Source of the DNA: Bacteroidota bacterium
Lineage (GTDB): Bacteria; Bacteroidota; Bacteroidia; Chitinophagales; Chitinophagaceae
Assembly: GCA_013289175.1 (NCBI GenBank)
Contig: JABDAN010000026.1
Location: forward strand, 2,139-35,913
Direction of reading: 5' to 3'
DNA: 33,775 nucleotides
Part shown: piece after piece, positions 25,336 through 33,775 of the stretch
Layout: each line of letters starts with the position of its first letter
Numbering within the stretch: the stretch's first letter is position 1
Program-made: the position numbers and the translations under genes
The notes under the pieces: model-generated
Database searches by the model: none
The model's input: only the letters and a program-made list of their open reading frames with translations
Told to the model about the DNA's origin: nothing

Positions 25336-26385
25336 TTATGGAATCGTATGAATTGCAGCACTGAGATGTTTTTCTTTTTGCAGGAAATCCTGCACGATAC
25401 CCGAGATCGCGTCATATTCCAGCAGGAAGCCATCGTGTCCGTAAGCTGATGGAATCATTTCCAAGGTGCTGCCTGGAATATTTTCAGCCAGAAAAATCTG
25501 TTCTTTTTCTGTAAACAACAAATCGGATTGAATGCCGATAAGATGTGTGGGGCAGGATATTTTTTTGAGTGCCTCCACGGTGCTTCGTCTGCCTCGGCCA
25601 ACCTGGTGGGAATCCATGCTCTGAGACAGGCAATAATAACTGAAGGCATTAAACCGGGCGGCCAGTTTTTCACCCTGATACATCTGGTAGGATTCGCTTT
25701 TATAGGGTCCGAGCGAATCCAGCTGGGTGTCGGCCTGATAGAAATTATAAGTCTCCTGGTTGCGGTAAGAAATCAGGGCCACCCCCCGGGCTACCTTCAT
25801 GCCTTGGATGCCTGCATCGGGATGATCCATTTTCCAGGTCGGATCCAGGTCAATGCAGTGGCGCTGCGTGGCATTGAAAGCACGACCCCAGGGAGAGTGA
25901 AAGGCATTGGTAGCGATGGGAACGATGTGTTCAAAAAGTTCCGGTTCCTCGATGGCCCACTCCAACAACTGCTGACCGCCCATAGAACCTCCGATCCCAA
26001 TTTTGATTTTTCCTATTCCCAGAAAATCCTTCAAAGGCCGATAGGCTCGGATCATATCGCGCGTAGTAAAAAAAGGGAAGCTGTAGTAATAAGGTGTCCG
26101 GGTCAGTGGATTGTCTGAAAGCGGTCCAATACTTCCATAACAGCTTCCCGGCATATTCACGCAGACAATAAAATATTCTTGCGGATCTATCAGGTGTCCG
26201 CTTCCCACCAGCCCCGGCCACCAGTCGGCCGGATTGCTGTTGGCAGTAAGGGCATGGAATATCCATACCACATTGGACCGGTCTTCCCGGAGGGTACCCA
26301 GGGTATGATAACCGAGGTCATATCCGGGAAATACGAAACCCGACTCCAGGACGAAGGGATCGGAGTAATGAAAAGTTTTCAGCAA
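25336..26385 (-). CDS. metX: Homoserine O-acetyltransferase
   Basis: A 349-residue alpha/beta-hydrolase-fold enzyme that acetylates homoserine with acetyl-CoA, the committed step of methionine synthesis by direct sulfhydrylation. Motifs: HALTANSNPADWWPGLVG near the start, NMPGSCYGSIGP, the nucleophile elbow GIGGSMGGQQLLEW, an Asp in GIQSDLLF and the His in SAYGHDGFLLEYD. Length fits the MetX family. Acetyl versus succinyl specificity cannot be proved from motifs seen here, but the adjacent O-acetylhomoserine-using metY makes acetyl likely. It begins 14 bases after the metY stop. Confidence 0.93.
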   Translation of the reverse strand: MLKTFHYSDPFVLESGFVFPGYDLGYHTLGTLREDRSNVVWIFHALTANSNPADWWPGLVGSGHLIDPQEYFIVCVNMPGSCYGSIGPLSDNPLTRTPYYYSFPFFTTRDMIRAYRPLKDFLGIGKIKIGIGGSMGGQQLLEWAIEEPELFEHIVPIATNAFHSPWGRAFNATQRHCIDLDPTWKMDHPDAGIQGMKVARGVALISYRNQETYNFYQADTQLDSLGPYKSESYQMYQGEKLAARFNAFSYYCLSQSMDSHQVGRGRRSTVEALKKISCPTHLIGIQSDLLFTEKEQIFLAENIPGSTLEMIPSAYGHDGFLLEYDAISGIVQDFLQKEKHLSAAIHTIP

Positions 26386-26399
26386 GCGGTTGTTTTTAT

Positions 26400-28054
<1,655 letters not shown>

Positions 28055-29987
28055 ATGCGTCGTCATCTGCTTCTGTTTTTTTCCCTGATCCTATCCATAC
28101 GGTCTCTTGCCCAATCGGGTCTCAATACGGTTCCACCCGTAAGGATAGAGGATTTTTCGCCCGTTTCGCCGTTGGTCACTTCAGAAACGGATGCGGTGAT
28201 TTTACTGGACAGCGGATCGACCACCATCGGAGCCAATACGGATGATGGATTTTTTACCACCTATTATCATTTCAGAAGAATCCTGATCAAAAACAAAAGA
28301 GGACTGGAAGCAGGTAAAATGTCCATTAGATTTTCCGCCCGGTTGAACCATGGAAAAAAGTTGAGTACCATTTTTGCCAATACCTACAATCTGGACAATG
28401 GAAAAATCAGGAAAGTTAGTTTGCAGGAGAAAGACTTTTTTGTAGATGACACCAAACAGGACATCCACGAAGAGAAATTTGCTTTTCCGGATGCGGTGGA
28501 AGGATCGATTATCGAATTTGAATACGCCGTTAAACGCCATTCGATTTTACTTGAGAACTGGTATTTTCAGGGCAGTCACCCTCGTTTAAAAAGTATATAC
28601 ACGGTAAAACTGCCGGATCTTTTTAATTTTTCAATTTTTTTCCAAAATAAAATTTATAAGACCAATACCCAGTCTTCGACCAGTGTCCAAAACCTCTATA
28701 CCCGGGATTACGGATTTGAAAACAGAACAATTCATACCCTTACCTGGACCTATGAGAATGTGCCCCCGATGCTTGAACAAGCCTATACTTCTACCCTTGA
28801 CAACTATATTGCCTGTGTTAAATTTCAGCTTTCCGGAGAACCCAATGGATCTGGTGGCATGGCGAACATCCTGAAAAGTTGGCCCTGGATAAGTGATCGC
28901 CTGCTAAACTCCGAAAGTTTTGGTTTACCCCTTAACGATCCTGGTCCGGCAATAAAAAAGTTATCAAAGGGCGTAGCAGACGAAAAAGATTCAGAAATCT
29001 CGAAAGCCCGGGCGCTCTATGCATTTGTTCGGGACAATATGAAAGTGACCGGCCGTGGGGTTCTCATCAAGGACAACACAACGCTGGATGAAATCTTCAG
29101 ACTAAGGCAGGGAAATGTCGGCGAAATCAACTTGCTTCTGATCGCCCTGTTGCGAGTCCAAAAAATCAAAGCGGATCCTGTTATTTTGGCTACCCGTGAC
29201 AACGGCTTGACCTTTGAAGCCTATCCGGTCATGGATAACTACAATTACCTGGTCTGCCGAATGGTCATTGATGGAAAAGAATGGTTTTTAGACGCGTCTT
29301 CTCCTACGATGGCATTCGGGAAACTGCCCATGGAATGTTATAACGGACATGCCCGGGTCATTGCTGCAGAAAATTTTCCAGTTTATTCACAATAATCCAG
29401 TTTCGAAAAAATTAGAATTAAACTGGACAGGGCACCTGGGATATTATGAATCCTGCGATTTCCGTAGCCAACTGAAAAACAAATCGACAGAATCTATATT
29501 TAAATCCTTAACCGAGACGTTGCCTTTTCATAAAACATTGGATAGCTTTTCTATTGACAATCTTCAAAATATGGACGAGCCTCTGGTCTTTCACTACACC
29601 ACGACACTGGAGACTGGGGACAATGGGAATATTTATTTTAATCCGATGCTGAATTTCGGAATCAAAGAAAATCCTTTCACTTCGGCAGAGCGCAATTATC
29701 CCATCGAAATGCCCTACAAAACCATTCAGCGTTATCAGCTGAAAATGGAGATTCCGGCAGGATATGCTTTGGAAGAAATGCCGAAATCAGAAAAAATCCT
29801 ACTCAATGAATCGGAAGGATACTACGAATACCGGATAGAGACCAGTGGGAATTTAATAGCGGTCAGCAGCTCCCTGGTCATGAACCAAGCCATATTTGAT
29901 TCGGAAGATTATATTAAATTAAAGGATTTTTATTCCACCATCATCAAGAAGCAAAATGAGATGGTGGTGTTTAAGAAAAAAAATTAG
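28055..29987 (+). pseudogene. DUF3857/pseudo-transglutaminase protein, split by a frameshift
   Basis: Two overlapping frames, 28055-29395 and the frame open until 29987, together make one protein of about 640 residues, the usual size in Bacteroidota. It has a signal peptide (MRRHLLLFFSLILSIRSLAQ), a DUF3857 domain (FRRILIKNKRGLEAG, AVEGSIIEFEYAVKRHSILL), a transglutaminase-like domain and a C-terminal part (WTGHLGYYESCDFRSQL, then LVMNQAIFDSEDY). The first frame stops right after CYNGHARVIAAENFPVYSQ, and the homologous continuation is in the +1-shifted frame; the break lies between 29349 and 29395 and equals one extra base. The transglutaminase Cys and His are also replaced (GNVGEINLLLIALLR; YNYLVCRM), leaving only the Asp in FLDASSP, so the domain is non-catalytic even when whole. 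True pseudogene or sequencing error cannot be decided here. Confidence 0.75.
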
Positions 29988-30002
29988 AATTCTTGACAGC
30001 AA

Positions 30003-30022
30003 ATCAGAAGGTTTATTCTGAT
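30003..30022. terminator. Probable bidirectional hairpin terminator
   Basis: ATCAGAA (30003-30009) and TTCTGAT (30016-30022) form a perfect 7-bp stem with loop GGTTTA in the 39-base gap between convergent genes ending at 29987 and 30027. No T-run is present; position and symmetry support the call. Confidence 0.45.
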
Positions 30023-30026
30023 CCCC

Positions 30027-30881
30027 TCACCTCAGGGCAGTCTGAAACAATCCTACCATAGCTTTCCAGGACGCACTGTCCGCTGCTGCGTTGTAGGCGA
30101 TGGGCAATTTGAATTTTTCTCCAAGCGCCGTCGCGCCTGGGTTGCTGAAAGCATGCTGGGCATCCGGATATTCTTCGAACGTATAGTGCACACCGGCAGA
30201 ATCCATACTTTTCTTAAAGGCAGCGCGGGCAGCCGGTGAAACAAACTGATCCGCACCTCCCTGGCAAATCAGGATATCGGCTTTTACGACATCTTTTTTC
30301 GGTTCGATACCGCTCAGGTCTCCATGAAAGCTGACCACGGCTTTTAAGGGGGCACCGAGTTTGGCTGCATTCAGTACGATAAATCCCCCAAAGCAGTACC
30401 CAATGGCGGCAACCCGGGAACTATCTGCCTGGGGATAAGTAGCGGCTTTAGCGGCAGCCGCCTCTACGGCCGGTAAAGCCAGATGCGGATTGGTATAAAA
30501 AGGTTTGGTATAGGCCATGGCTTCCTTGGGATTGGCAGCCGTATCTCCTGCTCCGTACAAGTCGGCATCGATGGCGAAATAGCCGAGTGCTGCCAGCTGA
30601 CGGGCACGGGATTTTACATATTCACCCAAGCCCCACCATTCGGGTATCACCACCACAATGGGTAATTTACCTTTTCTGGATTCATCGTAGGCGATATACC
30701 CCTTCGAAGTCTTGCCGTTGAAGGTATAGGTTACGGAATCTGTTTTGATGGAAGGGGTTGATTTCGTTGTATCCATGGCGGTAGATTGAGTCGTGTCGGT
30801 GGCGGACGGGGTGTTTGGCTGATTTCCACAGGAGACAGAAAAGAGGGTCACGCCAACTACTGCGTACATTAATGTTTTCAT
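30027..30881 (-). CDS. Dienelactone hydrolase family lipoprotein
   Basis: A 284-residue alpha/beta hydrolase of the dienelactone hydrolase family, anchored as a lipoprotein (signal MKTLMYAVVGVTLFSVSC, lipid-bearing C18, then a Thr/Ser-rich linker to about 45). The catalytic set is visible: E81 in PEWWGLG, the Cys nucleophile C163 in GYCFGG, D211 in GGADQFV and H243 in DAQHAF. The family hydrolyses cyclic esters and related substrates; here the periplasmic location argues against a classical aromatic-degradation role, and no degradation genes are nearby. A weak promoter candidate (TAACATTG on the - strand, 30957-30950, with TTTG 18 bases further upstream) lies about 70 bases before the start. 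Confidence 0.9.
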   Translation of the reverse strand: MKTLMYAVVGVTLFSVSCGNQPNTPSATDTTQSTAMDTTKSTPSIKTDSVTYTFNGKTSKGYIAYDESRKGKLPIVVVIPEWWGLGEYVKSRARQLAALGYFAIDADLYGAGDTAANPKEAMAYTKPFYTNPHLALPAVEAAAAKAATYPQADSSRVAAIGYCFGGFIVLNAAKLGAPLKAVVSFHGDLSGIEPKKDVVKADILICQGGADQFVSPAARAAFKKSMDSAGVHYTFEEYPDAQHAFSNPGATALGEKFKLPIAYNAAADSASWKAMVGLFQTALR

Positions 30882-31034
30882 GTTTATTTCGATGTTTTTG
30901 TTTTACTGGTTACACTTCGGTTGCCGGATGCTGCACATACCCGTCAATTCAATGTTACCCCATCAAAACTGTTGCCAAATCTTTCAGCCATTGCCTGAGA
31001 TCGTTGCAAATCTTTATCAGCGTACACCCAAAGG

Positions 31035-32351
31035 CTACAACTTATCCAGCAATTCGACCACCTGTTCTCTTTCGAGAATCAGATATCCCAGCCGGTCATT
31101 GCTGATGCCATCTTTGAGCAGGTAAGGAAACTGTAACTGGCCATCTTTGATGCCGGTCTCAAAGTATTTAAAATTGATATTGGGGTATTGTTTCAATTCT
31201 TCCCCGATCTCATACAAATGCGTGGACAAAATAAAAAGTGAATACCGGATTTTGATCAGTCCCTTGATAACTGTGGAGGAACATTTCATGGCGTCTTGGA
31301 CATTGGTGCCTTTGAAAAGTTCATCGATCAGGACCAGCCACTTCTTGTTGTCACTGATTTGTAGAATCGTTTTTCGGATTCTCTGCACTTCATTGAAAAA
31401 ATAGCTCTCTCCCTTCACCAGGTTATCGACGACATTGATATTACTCAGGATGCCATCAAAGAGACTGGTTTTCATTTTTGCCGCAGGAACTCCCATACCC
31501 AGATGCGCCAGGAAGAGCGCCGCACCAACGGATTTGATAAAAGTAGATTTACCCGCCATATTGGCTCCCGTGAGAAAGAAAAAATTATTTTCGGGATTCA
31601 TATGCACATGATAGGAAACGGGTTTGGGCAACAACAGGTGATAGAGCGCTTCCATTTCTATCTCGGGAAGGACCGTATCCACGATTTGCGGCATCACCAG
31701 ATTGAACTCCTTGCCGGCGAGCGCCATGGAATACCAGGCATCCAGCTTACCATAAAGTAAGATCAGTTCCATGGCAGCCGTTTTGAAATGATCCCGAATG
31801 AAATTTCCAAACTCCACAACCTCCTGGGGTAATAATTTATCTCCCGATTTTTTTTTGCCAATCGTTTGGATGATGAGCGGGCTCATCATTTTCGCTGCCC
31901 GGTCTAAGAGATCTTTAAGCAAACGGGGAATATTTTCAGAATCCTTCAAAGTGAGAATGGAAAACATTCCCCGGAAAAAATCCGCGAAATGACCGATGGA
32001 ATAGCGGGTCAGGGAATAATCCTGGCTGTGTAAGAGTTGGTACATCCGGGCATTGACCGGATCATGGGAGGAGGGCATTTTATCCAGGGGCGTTTCATAA
32101 AACCTTTCCATGACCATGATGGTTCCATTGGAGATGGAAGGAGCCCAAGTGTCTTCATGTTCGACAATGAGCTTAAGGATTTGTTGGGTCTGTATGATTT
32201 TCTCCAGCTGACTGAAGGGGTGGTTAAAAAATTCCAGCAATTGAATCCTGCCGCCCACCGTACGGGTCCGGTCTAGTTTACCGAAAAGAGAATATTCATC
32301 ATGGCTGTCGAAAACAGAGAGGTCTGAATAAGTGGTGTTATCGATCTGCAT
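31035..32351 (-). CDS. MutS-family ATPase lacking the mismatch-recognition domains
   Basis: A 438-residue protein with the MutS core and ATPase domains only; canonical MutS is about 860 residues. The clamp/lever-type helical region (about 1-240) begins at SLFGKLDRTRTVGGRIQLLE. The ATPase has Walker A GANMAGKST (262-270), the segment VKGESYFFNEVQRIR, Walker B WLVLIDELFKGTN (338-350) and the STHL switch with H378. The N-terminal mismatch-reading domain with its Phe-x-Glu is absent, and there is no Smr nuclease domain, so it is not MutS1 or MutS2. Such short MutS-like ATPases are common in Bacteroidota and their role is not settled. It starts 15 bases after the pyrC stop, so the two are probably cotranscribed. 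Confidence 0.85.
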   Translation of the reverse strand: MQIDNTTYSDLSVFDSHDEYSLFGKLDRTRTVGGRIQLLEFFNHPFSQLEKIIQTQQILKLIVEHEDTWAPSISNGTIMVMERFYETPLDKMPSSHDPVNARMYQLLHSQDYSLTRYSIGHFADFFRGMFSILTLKDSENIPRLLKDLLDRAAKMMSPLIIQTIGKKKSGDKLLPQEVVEFGNFIRDHFKTAAMELILLYGKLDAWYSMALAGKEFNLVMPQIVDTVLPEIEMEALYHLLLPKPVSYHVHMNPENNFFFLTGANMAGKSTFIKSVGAALFLAHLGMGVPAAKMKTSLFDGILSNINVVDNLVKGESYFFNEVQRIRKTILQISDNKKWLVLIDELFKGTNVQDAMKCSSTVIKGLIKIRYSLFILSTHLYEIGEELKQYPNINFKYFETGIKDGQLQFPYLLKDGISNDRLGYLILEREQVVELLDKL

Positions 32352-32366
32352 AGAAGGGGGATAATA

Positions 32367-33755
32367 CTACCGTTGAAATTCCAAACGTTTTCCCATCTGG
32401 GACTCATCGAATCGCCCATTTCCATAAACCAGCCGGCCATTTACAAAAGTATTTGTGACAGCAGCCTGAATCCGGGTACCTTCCAGGGGACTCCAACCAC
32501 ATTTATAGAGGATGTTACGGGTATCAATGTCCGAAGACTGGTTGAGATCCACCATGACCAGATCTGCATAATACCCCTCCCGGATAAATCCCCGATCTCG
32601 GATCTGAAAACAAATGGATACCGAATGGGACATTTTTTCAACCATTTTTTCTAGCGAGATCCGTCCCTGCTTTACATAACCCAACATCATACCCAGCGCG
32701 TGTTGAACCAGGGGCAATCCGGCGTGAGCATGTCCGTAAGAGCCACCCGCGCCCGGAATCGGCTCCAGCCCCCCGGCCGCATTTCGATAAAATCCCTTTT
32801 CCTCCAGGGTGTGGGGCGCATGATCTGTTGCAATCAGATCCAGGCGATCATCGAGCAGGGCCTTCCACAGGGCTTCTCGGTTTTCCGGTGCTTTGATGGC
32901 CGGATTGCATTTGATCTGATTACCCAGTCTCCCATAATCCGCTGCGCTGAAATGAAGGTGGTGAACACATACTTCGGCCGTGATCCTTTTTTCCGCCAGG
33001 GGAATCATATTGGTAAACAGGCTGAGTTCTTTTTCCGTGGAAAGATGAAAAATATGAAGACGGGATCCGTGTTTTTTTGCAAACTGCACGGCCGTTAAAG
33101 AAGATTCAAAACAGGCATCCACATTCCTGATCAGGGGATGATCGGCGGCGGTCAACGGACGGTTTTGGGCTAAAAGGGCCTGTAAATTTTCACGTATGAT
33201 TTTTTCGGATTCGCAATGGGTGGCAATCAACACTTCACTGCCCGCAAATAATTTATCCAGCGTCAGGTAATTGTCTACCAACAGATTGCCGGTAGAAGAA
33301 CCCATGAAGATCTTTAGTCCACAGATATCGTTTTTCTTTTCATTGGTCCGCAGGGCTTCTTCGGTATTGTCATTGGAAGTGCCCATATAAAAAGAATAAT
33401 TCGCCAGCGAAGTCTTGCTCGCGATGGCATATTTTTCTTCCAGCAGGTCCTGGGTGAATGCCGGCGGAATGGTGTTGGGCATTTCCATAAAGGAAGTGAC
33501 ACCGCCGGCAACCGCCGCCCTGGATTCTGAATAAATGGTAGCCTTGTGCGTTAGTCCGGGTTCACGAAAATGAACCTGATCGTCGATACAACCCGGTAAC
33601 AAATGGTGGTTTTCACCATTGATTTCCTCTACAGGAAAAGAAACAGAAATCTGATTGTCAATTTTTTCGATGCGTCCATTCCTGATCAGTAAATCGCTGG
33701 TGAAAATGCGCCCTTCATTAACGATTGAAATATTCTTAATCAGGTAATTTTGCAT
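32367..33755 (-). CDS. pyrC: Dihydroorotase (class I, Bacteroidota type)
   Basis: A 462-residue zinc amidohydrolase that interconverts carbamoyl-aspartate and dihydroorotate in pyrimidine synthesis. Family motifs: LPGCIDDQVHFREPGLTHK (D59, Q60, H62, R64), EMPNT, the candidate carboxylated lysine K148 in GLKIFMGSSTGN, metal His residues in IATHCESEK and HIFHLSTEKE, and DLIATDHAPHTLEEKG with the catalytic Asp. The usual HxH metal pair reads QxH here, a substitution I recall from Bacteroidota enzymes annotated as dihydroorotase. A related hydantoinase or allantoinase function is possible but less likely. The start is 20 bases from the window edge, so its promoter lies outside. First gene of a pyrC-mutS-like pair. 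Confidence 0.88.
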   Translation of the reverse strand: MQNYLIKNISIVNEGRIFTSDLLIRNGRIEKIDNQISVSFPVEEINGENHHLLPGCIDDQVHFREPGLTHKATIYSESRAAVAGGVTSFMEMPNTIPPAFTQDLLEEKYAIASKTSLANYSFYMGTSNDNTEEALRTNEKKNDICGLKIFMGSSTGNLLVDNYLTLDKLFAGSEVLIATHCESEKIIRENLQALLAQNRPLTAADHPLIRNVDACFESSLTAVQFAKKHGSRLHIFHLSTEKELSLFTNMIPLAEKRITAEVCVHHLHFSAADYGRLGNQIKCNPAIKAPENREALWKALLDDRLDLIATDHAPHTLEEKGFYRNAAGGLEPIPGAGGSYGHAHAGLPLVQHALGMMLGYVKQGRISLEKMVEKMSHSVSICFQIRDRGFIREGYYADLVMVDLNQSSDIDTRNILYKCGWSPLEGTRIQAAVTNTFVNGRLVYGNGRFDESQMGKRLEFQR

Positions 33756-33775
33756 ATCTTGACTCGTAATCTGAA

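Noticed and set aside
28055-29987. Programmed frameshift joining the two DUF3857 frames
   Set aside because: No slippery heptamer with a downstream structure was recognised at the overlap; mutation or base error is simpler.

Overview
The window looks like chromosomal DNA of a Bacteroidota member, most likely of the Chitinophagales/Saprospiria type. The signs are TAnnTTTG-type -7 promoter elements placed almost on top of start codons, a DUF3857/pseudo-transglutaminase protein, a dihydroorotase with the DDQVHFREPG motif, and an acetyl-homoserine methionine route (metY-metX). Taxonomy is inferred from gene content only.

Positions 1-1433 hold the scrambled remains of a tripartite RND efflux operon. 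Bases 1-55 encode a piece of an AcrB-like permease on the + strand and are an exact reverse complement of 643-697. Bases 57 to about 804 carry a 249-codon permease segment on the - strand. From about 804 the + strand continues with the C-terminal half of a TolC/NodT-type outer membrane factor. This is a foldback rearrangement or an assembly chimera at a contig end.

Positions 1449-17004 form one co-directional block: a Tat-exported amidase, a MOP-superfamily flippase, a JmjC/cupin_8 oxygenase, a 2199-aa NRPS-PKS-aminotransferase hybrid (A-T-KS-AT-ACP-AMT), a 1356-aa NRPS (C-A-T-TE) and an Sfp-type phosphopantetheinyl transferase. Together these make a small, apparently complete assembly line: load one amino acid, extend it once with malonate, turn the beta-ketone into a beta-amine, couple one more amino acid and release. 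Specificity residues read by eye resemble proline-type (A1) and glycine-type (A2) codes. I do not recognise this exact architecture and product as a known pathway; it is the best candidate for an undescribed system here.

Positions 17168-24057 are a mixed accessory region: a lipoprotein, an outer-membrane beta-barrel-like protein, an acyltransferase-3 membrane enzyme, a small membrane protein, a secreted transglutaminase-like protein with AT-richer DNA, a small alpha-beta barrel protein, a degenerate tRNA remnant, an exported alpha/beta hydrolase, a LytM-like protein that seems to lack catalytic residues, and a DUF202 membrane protein.

Positions 24058-27731 (- strand) are a probable operon metY-metX-Nramp-like transporter. 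It is preceded by a promoter embedded in a perfect 7-bp inverted repeat that is probably an operator. After a DUF3857 gene broken by one frameshift (28055-29987), the - strand carries a dienelactone hydrolase lipoprotein, and then a pyrC-mutS-like gene pair reaches the right edge. No CRISPR array, insertion sequence, rRNA or intact tRNA was seen.
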